Positions 1 through 11,425 are shown, counted from the first letter of the stretch. The stretch: DNA of 64,000 nucleotides from Primula veris (GCA_963682055.1 OY821748.1:26748661-26812660); one strand, 5' to 3'. The notes: generated by a model not told the origin, from the letters alone. Numbers and translations are program-made.

Positions 1-732
1 TATCATGAATATATTTTATATTGCCTTGTATATATATGTGGTTATCTAGAATAGATATATCTGTTATTTATTACCATGAATGGTAGAGTTGCGAAATCAT
101 ATATATTCACATTTAAGTTGGAAAAATTATGAATCTTCCCTAAATAGGTTCACCTATTTGGATACAATGTCTAGGAAAGATATAGGCGGAAGTCGATATC
201 CTAATAAGGTCGGGTATTAAGTGGCATTCGTGCCCTCCACCCTCACCGTCTTTCCTGGTCGTTTTTCAAGTAGAGCTACCGAAAGGGGTTGACTAAATAA
301 TAATTTCCCCAAGTGTGTTTATATAGTGACGTATGTTTTGCCGAATTGGTATTTCAGTATTAACCCGTCATTCGATCAATGAGAACAGATTCACATGAGA
401 AACAATATCAATGTTTTCGAACCTGTCGTTTTGAAAAAAAAAGTTTGTGCTTGTGCAAACCATAAACATATAAACCATTCGTTTTATATGAAAAATAATT
501 CAGAACTCCCAACACATGTTGGATGCCATCTATGATAAGAAAAATTGCAAAACATACTTGCAAAATGACTGTTTAGACGTTGATCTTATTCCGTCACCCC
601 ATGTTAGTCACCCTGATGTGTGAAAATATGATGCCCAAATTTTTTTGGATGCCATCTTTGATGAGTAAAACACGAGTTTGTTGTTACTCGCGAGATGAAA
701 GATAAGGCGTTGATGATATTCTGCCGTCACAT

Positions 733-1059
733 TTGAGACGTGATGACGTTTATGGTGAACAAATGTCTGAAATTGACATATTGGAGCAATCCTTCACCAA
801 AATACTAGCTTGGAAATTGTATTCCATAAGCAGTATCGTGAATTTATATTCACCATGTTCCTTTATCGCCCATCTGTTATTGGATAAGAAAATTGCCCTG
901 GTGAGTAGTTTTAATCTTATTGGGTCAATGGCGAATTGTTTGCCCGATATTAATGCTCTTCGTGTACATTTTTTTTCCACGAATCTAGAACCAAGACAAG
1001 TGTTATTTGTCTCGAACTGTCACGATCCCGATGAATCGCTTAGCCAAGCGAGATTTTAG
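733..1059 (+). pseudogene. copia Gag-like fragment (copy A)
   Basis: A 108-codon open stretch inside copia copy A. Its spacing of 'EQMSEIDILEQSFTKI', a middle block ending in 'IAHLLLDKKI' and a later 'GSMANCLPDINAL' follows the plant Ty1/copia Gag (UBN2-like capsid) pattern, in which a 'D.LE.TFs' helix is followed by 'hLLvAE..ne.l' and 'Rp.Gs..fPE.Na'. Gag forms the virus-like particle around the element RNA. The fragment lacks the N-terminal half and the C-terminal zinc knuckle. The same block recurs in copy B (39271-39552, minus) and copy C (43959-44366). The first codons are probably not a real start. Confidence 0.6.
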
Positions 1060-3899
1060 ACAATCGTCAAAATCAAAAACCCGTGGCCCCAATACAGTAA
1101 TTGAAAGGAATAATATGACCCGTTATCACAAAGCAAGAGATAATGCTCAAGGAGCCAACTCTATGCTATAAAGACAAAGGTCATGCACGGTTACTCCTTA
1201 AATAGTTCACAACTATTATAAAGGTGGAAAATCGATGCTGATGTGGTTAAATTTAATTGAAAGGAAACTCTTGAGACCCCCGATTTTGTGGCTCAAATGA
1301 GTTTGATACCTTTCTTTATTGATTTTGATAAATCATTGAGCCGTTTTTTTTCCGATCATCTGGATTATGTTTTTTTTTCCATTTGGATTATGTTTTTTTT
1401 CCATTTGGACATATTTTTATATTATGGTTTGTCTGTTTACGAAATTTCTCGAAAGAATTTAAAGTAATTTGAGAAAATTCCTTTGACAAATGTGGCCAAA
1501 CTTTAAATTATGAAATTTTAGACAATACTTGTGGACTAGTTGGTTTTTTTTGGAAATAGTGGGTAACTGTGTACCATATAATTTCACCAACTACTTGCCT
1601 AAAAGAGTCCTTTGTGACAATGATTATGGACATGTCGTTCCAAATCGAAATCTTTGGTAAAACCAAATTGATTTGTCAAATATGAGGCCTTATACTCATG
1701 TAGGTCCTGCCGTACTTTATTGAGTTATAAAATATTCGAGAAAACCAGTGTTATCTGGTAATAGCTCATGAAAGAATTAAAATTTATTTACATACCCTAC
1801 ATTCAATACGACCAAAAGCGTATTTTAGAGGAGTTGAAATGTTTTTCAAGTGGTTGCTACCATATTTTTTAAAAGAATTTAAAGTTACCTTATCATTTCA
1901 CCTGTCGTCGATTGATAAATGATTTAGATGCTAAGACATGATTGTCTGTACTATCATTCACCTGTCGTTAATTGATAAGAGCATTCTGATATTGTGACAT
2001 TGAATGGATGAGATATTCCCGGGTCAAAAGACGATACTTAATTTATAATCGCATCGCATTTGGATTCTCTTTGAGGATATATTTCGTGATTAATCCGAAA
2101 TCCATGCCACTAATTCTCACTTTGAAAGACTAGTATGTGTAAAGATCATGAAATGGACTCGTAGAATTCTTGTAAAGAATTGAAGGAGTTATTGTGGACT
2201 TATCCAACCATAAGATGCACCATAAATATAAATGGTTATGGTTGATGCATCGACAATATGGTCACATTTTACCGTTGTCCACATAAATGCAGCACTTCCC
2301 AAACTCTTAGCCTTATCATTAAGTTGATGGCTCATGATCCGGATTATCCTGAAAAGTCTAGTCGACTTGATAATACCGAAGAGTAAGAATCGAAATTTCG
2401 ATTTGAATTACTTGAGTTTGGAAATTGAAACTGAACATCATGTCGATTATGTTCAGACCCAAATGGACCCACGGAAAGTTTGATGATGCGACTGCAAATG
2501 ATTGCATGCACTTCTTGGTCTTGCGCACCAAGATTTATATTTTCGCGTGGGGTTATGCTATTTTGCTGCATTGGTCCGTTATGAGGCCCATAGACACTCA
2601 GACACCATATGCGTACCAGCTGGTTACTAGTTATGAGCCAGAAGTGTCATATTAACGCGTGTTTGGAGTGCTTAATTAATATTTTTTTTGAGCCGCTATA
2701 GCATTCAAAATATGGACCTTTGAAGGGGACATAAGTCGATTATGAATCTCATGCCTATCATTTGATAGAGTAACCTTGGCAAGCGATCTCTTTACCGCAT
2801 GATATGCAAAAGTGACATCGCTAAGACTGTTCTCCACGTCGTTAGGGGCATGTTTGCATGTTACCGTTGATAAGGAACGACGTGAAGTAACGTAGCATAA
2901 CCCACTCAGTCTTAGCTTGATCCCCAAAATTGCACTTAGTGATAAGTAAGTGCATAGACTCCCTCAAGTCTAACTAAATGCCGAACGCATTTAATGACTT
3001 TATGAGATGTCACGAGATCATTTATACCTGCTACAAAATGCTTTCAAGAATAGACGTCCTTGTCGGATGCCGTGTTCCAGTCGTAACACGTTGCTTTGGC
3101 CGAACCCGCTAAGCAAAGGACGCTGCCGTCGGCCATCAGTCTGTCATCATTCCCAAGATATGAGGAAGTTGACCGGTTCTTAATTCGTTCAGCCCCAGAG
3201 GTGGTGAACTGAAACTCGTTTGTCGCACGAGATTATAAAGGGTCAAGGAGATGTGTGATTTCCTCCTCATCCTAAGAATCTCGAAATATCTGTCGATCAT
3301 GATATCTTTTAGATGATATTGAAGCGAAACGAGACTGTCATTGATTACTTGTTCATATATTCGGTGATGACAGATAATATGAATAAATTATGACAGGGAA
3401 CCATGTACCATTGCCTGAAGTCAACGGAGAATAGACTGGACTAATGGAAACTTGTAATGTCCTGTAGCTCCAACACCACCAATGTTAAACAAGTTCGTTT
3501 ATTTGGTTATTCGTAAGGAAGAGTAATGAGAATAATGAGATTGTAGAATGCTCGCCTAGTAGCACAAGGCTTCTCTCACACCTTGGAATTGATTACGAGA
3601 TGGTTGATTTCTTTGTAATGGACATTATAACAGTCCCCTACTTTACCAGTTTAGTAGTTTTTCGAAAAACTGATTATGCAGCCATGAATGTGGTCATAAT
3701 TTTATCTCTATGAGGTTTTAGACAAAAAGATATAGATGAAGGTCCCTGTGTGACTTCATGATGCCTGAATCAAGTAGTTCCTGACCACGGAACACGATCT
3801 CAATTAAATGAGACATTCACTATATGGATTAATATAATCCGAGCGTATGTGGTATACCCGCCTAGGTGAGTACTTGATCAGCTTGGGATACTTTAACAA

Positions 3900-4700
3900 G
3901 TATTATGCCCTTGCATGTTTTATTACGCGATCTACTTTTGGATTTGCCTTCGAGATGAAGGATCTTGGGAAGATATGGTAGTGACTCGGCCTGATGATCG
4001 AGTCCCGTAAAAATTGAATCTAAGTCCATGATTCATACTAGACCCAGAAGGTGTTAGGACATTTTAGTCATTATGACGCTAAGTCGTCAAATTCTCCCAT
4101 GATCATTCGATCACTAGACATTGATATAGACCTAGTCCGTCCCTGATGAGACGATGAAGAGATATTGAACCATGATGTCCATATCTAAGTACAATAAACA
4201 CATCATTGTACTTAATCTAATGTGCTAAGACGAACATCTCGTCTGCTGTGAATGGTATAGCTCGACACAGCATCGCGCTAACATGCTGCCATCGAAATGA
4301 CATAAAAGACATTTTCCCATTATCTTAAGGTAATTGTGGATGAGGGCGTGTCTTATCCCATTTTACGTCATCGAGTGTATTACCCCCTTCGGTACTTAAA
4401 TTAACGCAAGCCTTTTTCGGTTATACCGATGCCGGTTACTTATCAGATACGAATAAGGGATATTCCTAACATGGAATAAGGCGATATCTTGGAGGTCTTG
4501 GAATGACTCCAAGCGAATCACTCTGATCTATTCGTGCTCTATGAGACGACTAGAGAGTGTATATGTTTTCGAGCTAGTATTAGTCATATTTGAATTACAT
4601 ATGCTCTGTCTCACGATTCAGATAAAACACTTGTCATAGAAGACAACTTGTTGTTATCGATCAAGAGAGACATGACTATATTATGATATTTAGCATTTAT
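3900..4700 (+). pseudogene. copia reverse transcriptase end and RNase H remnant (copy A)
   Basis: Reading across frames around 3945-3985 gives 'FEMKDLGKIW', close to the 'F.MKDLGe..yfLG' block near the end of copia reverse transcriptase. Around 4405-4450 the text reads 'GYTDAGYLSD', the copia RNase H signature usually written 'GY.DAgYlsDp.k'. About 100 bases later come 'ISW' and 'RLESV'/'TREC' remnants of the 'SWrS.KQ...sSnhAE..Al.ea.rEc.WL' block. The frame changes several times, so no functional enzyme can be made. The equivalent region is on the minus strand of copy B (about 36300-37000) and as a short fragment at 20874-21318. Confidence 0.6.
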
Positions 4701-4732
4701 CGTCAAAATAAATCTTCACATATGAAGTTTAA

Positions 4733-5290
4733 GAGCATCCTGTCGAATGCTCGTTTTATCCCACGTTATATTTTCTTGCATACAGTCATGTGCAAGTAAA
4801 TGAGGCATCCAGTCGAATGCTCGTACTCTTTATTCGAATATGAAATCATTGCACCTAGTCGTGTGCAAGTGAGGGGAATCATCCAGGTGAATGCTTATTG
4901 CACTAATTACTACTTAGTCGAAATCCTCGCACCCTGTCATGTACAAGTGAGGGGGAGCATCCAGTCGCATGCTCGTGTAATCTTTTTGTCCTTAGACCAA
5001 TGTTTTCCTTGGCAAGGTTTTTAGCGAGACACGTTCCCATCATATCTCACTTAAGATTGCCGAAATTAGGGAGAGTATCCTGTTGTATACTTCTTACCAT
5101 TGTGTACTCTTTTGTCCTTCGACTAGAGGTTTTTCCCTCTAGGTGTACTCTAGCAAGGTTTTGATGAGGCACCTGTTTTGTGGTTGATCCCCTACTACTA
5201 CCACTGTTGCACTATTTTTCCTTCGATCAGAGATTTTTTCATTGGGTTTGCTCTGACAAGTTTTTGATGAGGCACATTGTTTTGTGGTCA
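4733..5290 (+). repeat. tandem repeats in the copia 3' untranslated region
   Basis: Four degenerate units of about 71-77 bases start near 4733, 4804, 4879 and 4956. Each begins 'gcatccagtcgaatgctcg' or a close variant and contains a 'gtcgtgtgcaagtga' block. A second repeat follows: 'tagaggtttttccctctag...gcaaggttttgatgaggcac' near 5120-5175 and again near 5225-5275, a pattern common in plant copia 3' ends. Both sets recur in copy B (35100-35670), so they belong to the element. Confidence 0.7.
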
Positions 5291-5456
5291 GTTAGTTATA
5301 TGGTATTTCGGCTTATATCATTCGTCTACACAGTTTTTCCTAGGTACCGGTTTTGTCCCACATTAGGTTTTCCGGCCCTAAGGTCTTTATGTGTTTAGCA
5401 CTGCGAATGAACTCGACTCAGATCGAATGCATGAAGACGAAGAATTCAAGACGTCC

Positions 5457-5466
5457 AAATGGGGAG
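5457..5466 (+). other. polypurine tract of copia copy A
   Basis: The purine-rich 'aaatggggag' directly abuts the 3' LTR, where plus-strand DNA synthesis is primed in LTR retrotransposons. The same tract sits next to the 3' LTR of copy B on the minus strand at 34914-34923. Confidence 0.8.
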
Positions 5467-5680
5467 TGTTGTATGACATTATTTGACTATTGGGTCTTAC
5501 TCATAGTGGGCCTAAGTTGGGCTTTATACCTTGTATAACCCTAACCTCTAGTATATAAAAAAGGTTAGGGTCCACTTGTATTTATACATTGTGATTAATA
5601 AAGATCTACTGTTCCCTCTCTCTTTGTTCTCTCTATGTCTCCTATATAATACATATATTGAGCTAATAAGACTCACAACA
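5467..5680 (+). repeat. 3' LTR of copia copy A
   Basis: 214 bp beginning TGTTGTATG and ending CTCACAACA, giving the expected TG...CA termini with a TGTTGT/ACAACA inverted end. A TATA-like 'tatataaaa' lies near 5552 and an 'aataaa' signal near 5596. It is clearly diverged from the LTRs of copies B and C, so copy A is probably an older or separate subfamily member. The target-site duplication cannot be checked because the 5' LTR is outside the window. Confidence 0.8.
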
Positions 5681-5689
5681 TTAATTATA

Positions 5690-6440
5690 TTTTCAAAAAA
5701 ATCATAAAAATATAAAACTTGGTTTAAATGTTGTAAATTGAGTTCAAAATTTTATAAAGTCATTTTTATTAAATTTTTGAATTTTTAGCTCTTTTTTTAA
5801 AAAATAAATATAAAAACTGTAAACTTAGAAACATGGACATAGAAGTTAAAAACTGAGTTTAAAATTTTATAGAGTCGTTGATTTTATTTTGAATATTTTT
5901 TGTCTTATTTTAAATAACTCAAAAAAAAAATTAAAATTAGAAATATGGTTTTAAAGTTAGAAAATGAGTTAAAAAATTTATAAAGTAAATTTGTGATTTT
6001 TTTGGCATTTATTTTGCAATTTCTACTTTTTGTAAAAATGATACTTAAAAAATTACAATATTTCTTAAAACCCTTTTATAAATTATGGAATGATTTTTTA
6101 AAATTATAAATCGGTGTTTTTCAAGTTAAAGGTTAGTTTAATAAATTACAATTATTTTTTACAATTTTTATACATGTTCATGAAAATGTCTTTACAAAAA
6201 GGCCAAAATTAATAAAAATAGTCAAAACATGAGTTTTTTTCTTTTCTAAAAACATACTTTGTAACTTTAGAAGCTTATTGACATTTTTTATTTTGTTTTT
6301 TGAGATCTTTTAAATAAAGATAAAAAAAATCAAAAAAAAAAATGACTTTATAAATTTTTAAACGTAGTTTACAACTTTTGCAACCAAGTTTTATAATTTT
6401 ATGATTTTTTACTTTATTTTTTTCAACAGTCAAAGACCCC
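5690..6440. mobile_element. AT-rich MITE-like element with long terminal inverted repeats
   Basis: The left end (about 5692-5775) is a recognisable inverted copy of the right end (about 6345-6435). Both arms read 'aaaacttggtt' followed by 'gttgtaaa' and then 'tttataaagtcattttt', so the TIR is roughly 80-100 bases. The interior is AT-rich with no coding frame and repeated 'gagttaaaaattttataaag' words. Long TIRs with no coding capacity suggest a Mutator-type or unclassified MITE. I could not define the exact ends or a target-site duplication. Confidence 0.5.
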
Positions 6441-6619
6441 AAGTTTGAATTATGGTATGTAACTTTGACTTACGATTTTGATATGGATTCAGAAAAAAAT
6501 GTTATGAAAATAGACGCGGCCTTAAGAATAATGTAAAGACTTTTGTGACGGTTCTTATCGAAACGAAGCTTCCTTTTGTGTGTATGTGTGTGTTAAATAG
6601 TACGAAAATGAGCTAAATA

Positions 6620-7560
6620 ACAATTGCCTAAAATTAACAGGCTATATAAAGTTGTTCCAGAGTATGGAGAGAATGGTAGAGGACAATCTCGTTAGCTAGC
6701 AGAATAGATCTTCGTTCACTTCAGATCATTGTTATTTCATTTTAAAAGAATCGGACCACCCTATCTAAGCTGGCTGCGTCTTTGTATAGTCGAGTTTTTC
6801 TTAATCCATCCCTAGCTTTGTTATTCGAAAATCAAACTCGTAATTATGAAAACAGACTTGTACTTCCCAAGTACGAGGCTTTACTTTTTTGAATTTGTTG
6901 ACTTTTTTAAAATTTGTATGTTTTCTTATTCTAAAGGGTCACGGTTCACAAAAAAAAAAAACTTTTTTGAGCCTTTTTTTTAATAATTAATTTATGTATA
7001 TTGTATAGTCACTACAAAAAAATGTCAGTTTACCATCAGAGCGTATGCTGCTAAACTGATGGTAAAGTGAGTGTCGCTAAATTTAGCAACAGTTTAGTAA
7101 CAATTTTTTTTTGCTAAACTGTTGCTAAAATTTAGCGACACTCATTTTACCATCAGTTTTTAAAAATTATTTTTTCTAGAAAAGCTTCATTTTCAAAAAA
7201 AATTTGTTTCTATTAGAAAAATCTTTTCTGTAAAAATTTCACACTCGAAAATATATGAAAAACAATGTTTATTTAAAATTTGCTATTTAGAAACTGAAAA
7301 AATTACTTTTAAAAAACATTGTTTTAAAAATAGCTCAAAATACTTTTCTAAAGTGTTAAGTTCAGCACAGGAGTTATATTGAACAATGTATTGGTTGATT
7401 TGTAATTTACAAAATATATATGTTTGTTTTATAACTCTTAAAGCACATTTCGTTATCTAAAACAAAGACGGAAATATTTATCAAATAATTTTGTGGACAA
7501 AATCAATTTTAAAAATTTCGGGGAAAACAATATATAATTTTCTAAATATTTGAGGATGGG
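6620..7560 (+). mobile_element. CACTA-type terminal segment with upstream promoter-like block
   Basis: At 7010 the sequence 'CACTACAAAAAAATG' has the form of a CACTA (En/Spm) terminal inverted repeat. It is followed by subterminal repeats of 'tttagcaacagtttag' and its complement that fold into a strong hairpin (7055-7157). The whole stretch, including the upstream block from 6620 with a TATA-like 'ctatataaag', is repeated at 19799-20867. The part after the hairpin also recurs at 35791-36200. No transposase is visible and the opposite CACTA end was not found, so this is a partial or captured end. The segment 7548-7660, absent from the other two copies, shows no coding potential. Confidence 0.55.
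7055..7157. repeat. CACTA subterminal hairpin
   Basis: An inverted repeat with arms of about 43 bases: 'actgatggtaaagtgag...caacagtttag', a loop of about 16 bases, then the complementary 'ctaaactgttgctaa...accatcagt'. CACTA ends commonly carry such subterminal repeats as transposase-binding sites. A diverged copy is at about 20230-20333. Confidence 0.7.
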
Positions 7561-7944
7561 CATAATTTCCATTCTAGCCCTAGATAACAAAAATGTTCCG
7601 ACCGGCCCTGGTTGTAGCTGGAAAGTGGGTTGTAGCTAGGAAGTGGTTTGAACCAAATTTTTATAATTAAAATAGTTTAGTTATTGTGTTTATTTCTGAT
7701 TTTCTCAAGATAAAGCACGCTTGCCATCAAATTAGAAGAGTGATATAATCAAATATGCATGAAGAGATTGGTGATGTGTCACTAATTCACACACCACACT
7801 TATTATGAAATGCCACTTCATCCTACATGGTGATGTTTATGTTAGAACAATATTATTTTTTTGATCGAATGAGAGGCAGCAAATGTTTTTGGTTAGAGCA
7901 ACATCAAAATTTTGAATTGTTTGCAACTTTTGCTAGTTCTAATT
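7561..7944. other. intergenic spacer, nothing recognised
   Basis: AT-rich spacer between the CACTA-type segment and the LINE 3' end. No coding frame, strong repeat or RNA gene is visible. Confidence 0.5.
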
Positions 7945-8113
7945 TTTTATATATATAAACTGGTGGAAAAACCATCATTTTATTTAATTAATAAATTAGG
8001 GATGAAAACCCCCACAAAAGTGTCAAATATTACAAAAACAAATATCAAAATGGCGATCCAATCTCTCTCTTCTATCCTACCAAACATACTAAGAAAACCT
8101 TCAAAACGCATCT

Positions 8114-8530
8114 TCAAAAGAGAATATTCTGAAGACCTCTTACTTCTAGGTCCACAATCTCTTTTATTAATCGAGGAAAAAATTTAATATCATCAGAAAT
8201 CACCAAACCGTTTCTCCTCTCATACTCTGCTAGAAGATCTGCTCCTTTATTAACCTGTCTCAGCACATGTATCACCAGACAAGTACTTCCTTTTAACAAC
8301 TCTTTAATTTTGTAGGTAATATAAGAAATACTCCATGGACCTAGAGTAATCCCCATATAAATTGCTTGACCTTCAATTTCTATAACACAATTACCTTTAA
8401 AATAATCACAAAAACCTTTCATAAAATTACAATTATCATCTCCGATCAAGCCTCCAATACCCCATTTAGTTTCATAGTTGTGAAAACAACCATCTTTATT
8501 AATCTTAAAATACCCTGAGGACATAACCAT
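8114..8530 (-). pseudogene. LINE RNase H domain (copy G)
   Basis: A 138-codon open frame. It begins 'GYFKINKDGCF', matching the first catalytic strand of plant LINE RNase H ('KlNtDGs...GGiGg.irD'), here with K in place of T before the Asp. 'GIGGLIGDDN' follows, then an Asp- and Glu-bearing middle and a late 'VNKGADLLAEYERRNG', the plant 'N..AD.lA..g' end motif. RNase H degrades the RNA strand of the hybrid during retrotransposition. The second catalytic block reads 'EIEGQAIYMGITLG' and the third is altered, so it is probably inactive. It is the same domain as at 24860-25360, 58183-58683 and 18769-19179. Confidence 0.7.
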
Positions 8531-8769
8531 TTAACAATATTTGATTTTTTCAGATTAGAGAGAATAATTTCCAATCGAGAATTAAGTAATTTGAAAGAAT
8601 TAAGAAAAATACAGTCTTTTTTTGTTATAAAGATCTACTAGATGACATATATTGGTGACAATATTTTTACTTCTCATCACCACGTCTTCAATAAATACAC
8701 GAACATCTTGCTTTCCAAATAGACCAGACTATAAAACATGGAATTATGTTGCAAAATTTCCAAAATATT

Positions 8770-9039
8770 TTAGAGTGTTTTGCTAGATTGAGACCACCAA
8801 GAAATAATTTTACCTCTAACTGAGTTGTTGTTGTTATGAATTCCCATGTAGTCTTCAAAAAATTTCCACACTTTTTTTGCTATAATGCCAGTAGCTAAAA
8901 GATGATTCAAAGTATCATCTTGTTTTTCGCAACACCAGTAACTAGAAGCAAGCTGAATTCCTACCTTTTGAATTTGAGAATCAATAGGAAGTGCACCAGA
9001 ATTCATTCTCCAAACTAAGCAAGAAATATTCAAAGGCAT
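8770..9039 (-). pseudogene. LINE zf-RVT zinc-binding domain (copy G)
   Basis: 89 codons matching the zinc-binding region that follows plant LINE reverse transcriptase. 'LNISCLVWRMNSGALPID' stands for the 'lk...FlWrl....lpt' helix, and 'YWCCEKQDDTLNHLL' for the 'C..C....et..Hlf..C' zinc ligands. 'VWKFFEDYMGI' and 'ISWWSQSSK' align with the same words in copy A (25354-25878). The domain is thought to bind template RNA. The frame is separated from RNase H by stops. Confidence 0.7.
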
Positions 9040-9148
9040 ATTTTATCCTAACATAATGTACTTGACTAGCTACGATTGCATTTATCTCTAATTAGGTCTC
9101 AAGCTGTCTTTAACTTAAAATCCCCTTTATCAGTACAGATAATATTTT

Positions 9149-9281
9149 CTTTAAAGGACCAAGCCCATTCCAATTATCAAGATTCACTTATTACCGGTAG
9201 AGAGATTTTTTATTTTGCAAATATTATTGATATTGGGATCCTTTAAAGGACCAAGCCCATTCCAATTATCAAGATTCACTT
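9149..9281. repeat. 41-bp direct duplication within LINE copy G
   Basis: The 41 bases at 9149-9189 are repeated exactly at 9241-9281, 92 bases downstream, both covering the 'DNWNGLGPLKDP' codons. It looks like a local duplication after insertion, since no other LINE copy here has it. Confidence 0.8.
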
Positions 9282-9429
9282 GAATATTTCCTTTGCCTAT
9301 TAACCATTGAATGTGATTTTCATTAATATTTTTAATTTTCTGCATTCTATTCCAAGTATTGGAGCCCTTTTTATTCCTAGTTAAATAAGTATGAAAGAGA
9401 AAACCTACTAAAATATTACCCGTTTCCAC
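9184..9429 (-). pseudogene. LINE ORF2 segment between RT and zf-RVT (copy G)
   Basis: 81 codons reading 'GSNTWNRMQKIKNINENHIQWLIGKGN' in two overlapping pieces, then 'DNWNGLGPLKDPN'. This matches copy D at about 17910-18040 ('NTWTRMFKIRNEAEKQIVWLIGDGN...DNWLGDGPLDDPN'). It marks the 5' truncation point of this LINE copy. The last codons overlap a local duplication at 9149-9281. Confidence 0.65.
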
Positions 9430-9440
9430 CCAAGATCACA

Positions 9441-10411
9441 GCCTCACAATTTCGCTTTTGTCTAAATTGCATAACAAATGGGTTTCTAAATGCAATATTT
9501 CATTAGTGACCATTTCGGGGCCTTGGCTTGTCACATGAGTCTGAATTTCATATTTCGGTATGTTAAAAGAAGTATAAATATCTTCGTATATACTAAGCGC
9601 TCGCTAATGAGTACTCATCCTCAAAATTGTAATCTTCCCACATCATATAAGTTACTACTATATTTTTCCCCAAAGCGAGATGACTGCCTCCTTTATGTTG
9701 CTACCAAATACTGCTCTCTTTGCTTTTGAATCTTCCAAATCATTCCCGCAGGAGATCCGCAAGTTAAAAAACTTTACCAGTCATTTCTAAACGCAACTAC
9801 TTTAGCAGAAATATAGCTTCACATACATGGATTTTTCTGTAATTTAATTTTTTATAAGTAAAGGAAAAGGTTGTTGGTTTCCGTGTACGAAATAACAATT
9901 AAACAATAATTAAAGGATTAAAAAGAATAAACAAAAAACCAGTGTAATCTTTATTAATTTCGAGTTGGAATAAAAATTAACGATTACAGCATGTAGGTAC
10001 TGAATAGTAAATAAAGCAAACGTTATCAGATTATTATTAATTAATAATCTGATGTATTGAATTGCAATAAATAGAAACTGCCGGACTGGAAAGTATAAAC
10101 TTAACAGCCGGACTGTTATGGTTTAAATTGAAATAACAGGACTGAATTAAAACTATTCTAATTACTGAATTAAATTACAGAATTGAAATTACAGAATAAA
10201 ACAGTACTTTAAAGAAATTACAGAAAGGTAAAGACAGAATTGAAAAGCTACAGCTAAGTACAGGAAATTAAAATACTGAAATAAAAAATACAGAAAAGTA
10301 AATTGCGGAATTAAAATAACAGAATTGAAAATGGACAGAATTAAAAAAGACGAGTCTACTGTTTAACAGTATGCCCTTAACCGATATTCGCCCAACCACT
10401 TTGATGTTTCA
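9441..10411. other. spacer with an 'acagaattgaaa' quasi-repeat; no gene recognised
   Basis: Between LINE copies G and E no protein family could be recognised; the 79-codon frame at 9490-9729 resembles nothing I know. From about 10060 to 10350 the plus strand is purine-rich, with irregular recurrences of 'acagaattgaaa', 'ggactg' and 'acagaa' words. It could be a decayed leader of another retroelement. Confidence 0.4.
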
Positions 10412-11425
10412 GCCTGAACAAAATGCAATAGAAAAAAATTGTGATTTAGTGGAAAATATTGAGATAGAAAAGGAAGATAGCACTGCAAATACTGAGGTTG
10501 CTAATAATAACAAAAACGGAGAAATTACAGACCTTACGTTGGACATAGAAGAAGATGTAGACAGGGACGGAGCCAGGATATCGATTGAGCGGGGGCACAA
10601 TATGTTGAATATTTATATTATGTTTTAGATATATATAATTAGCTTTTGCAGATGATGTTCGAAACTCTAATAATTGATTAAGTACACTTGGGAATTTTTT
10701 TTCACTTGCATTTTAATTATTTCTGACCATATACTTTATTTTAATAAGACTACAGGAGAAGTACTGCTAATTGTTTTATATTTGAATATTTCTGAAGATT
10801 TTTAAGAAACTATAAAAAAATTTTAGTAAAAATTATTTCATTATAAAAATGTAATAAAATCAGACAATATACACAATTTATATTTAATTCAACTATAAGA
10901 GAGACGTCTACTAATGGTTTTCGATTTCAATATTTCTAGTGATTTTTAAGAAATTATAAAAGATTTTTAGAAAAAAATATTTCATAGTGAAAATTTAAAA
11001 CAAAAAAAGTGGTGAATTTCTCCAGCTGCGAGGCACGGCCTCACAACCTTTGGCCACAACTGAACTTTTGGTTCCAGTATTCAACCACTAAGGTAGACCA
11101 TTTATTTGATAAATATTACCTATAAAATGGTATTTGTTCACATTACAGCGGAGGTAGCAACCCCTATTAGGCGTACACTGTCTCCGCCCCTGGATGTGGA
11201 TGAAGAAATAATTACAGATAATCCAAGTGAGTCTAAGCAATCTGAAAAAAAAAAAGAAAAAGGTGAAATAATAAGCTATAAAGAAGATATTGAAAGGGAA
11301 GAAGAAATAAATACTGAGTTGGATGAAGGTAGGGAGATTGAAAATTTACCTAAACTCACTCTTGTCAATATAGACACGTCTAAGTTGCCAGATCTTTCTC
11401 ACAATATATATATATTCAGCTACTC
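10412..11425 (+). mobile_element. LINE ORF1 fragment (copy E) interrupted by a hAT MITE
   Basis: 10412-10561 encodes 'EPEQNAIEKNCDLVENIE' and the following acidic stretch, the same as minus-strand LINE copy A at about 30690-30845. 11193-11425 continues with 'LDVDEEIITDNPSESKQSEK' and an acidic tail matching copy A near 29870-30050. The two pieces flank a 631-bp MITE. Both fragment borders are abrupt and carry no LINE 3' tail, so this is probably a captured or deleted piece and not an independent insertion. The protein is the hydrophilic C-terminal part of ORF1, after its DUF4283-like and zinc-knuckle regions. Confidence 0.75.
10562..11192. mobile_element. hAT-type MITE, 631 bp, in LINE copy E
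   Basis: Termini are CAGGGACGGAGCCAGG on the left and, read inward from the right, CAGGGGCGGAGACAG, so the TIR is CAGGG(A/G)CGGAG. Flanking bases are GATGTAGA (10554-10561) and GATGTGGA (11193-11200), an 8-bp target-site duplication with one mismatch. An 8-bp TSD and a CAGGG terminus are typical of the hAT superfamily. There is no coding capacity. The same element sits at the same ORF1 site in LINE copies A (30055-30686) and B (from 63394). Confidence 0.8.

Larger units (their letters stand above)
1..5680 (+). mobile_element. Ty1/copia LTR retrotransposon copy A, 3' portion, decayed
   Basis: This segment aligns in the same orientation with 43198-46650 (copy C) and as reverse complement with 34698-40290 (copy B). 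The window begins inside the untranslated leader, so the 5' LTR lies to the left. Order seen: leader, Gag-like block (733-1059), heavily broken pol, RNase H-like block (about 4380-4700), 3' tandem repeats, polypurine tract and 3' LTR. Stops and frameshifts break pol throughout, and no open frame exceeds about 110 codons. A 228-bp stretch at 1321-1548 is absent from copy C, while a 40-bp stretch present in B and C near 46418-46457 is missing here. Ty1/copia assignment rests on the Gag block, the copia RNase H signature and the LTR and PPT arrangement. Confidence 0.85.
7945..9440 (-). mobile_element. 5'-truncated L1-type LINE (copy G)
   Basis: Read on the minus strand, this is the last third of LINE ORF2: a piece after the reverse transcriptase (9184-9429), the zf-RVT domain (8770-9039), RNase H (8114-8530) and a 3' UTR ending in a 'tatatataaaaaat' tail near 7945. 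The 3' end shares the 'ccccc...ggtttt' pattern of the other LINEs here. Everything upstream is missing, the usual result of incomplete reverse transcription. No clear target-site duplication was found. Confidence 0.75.
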
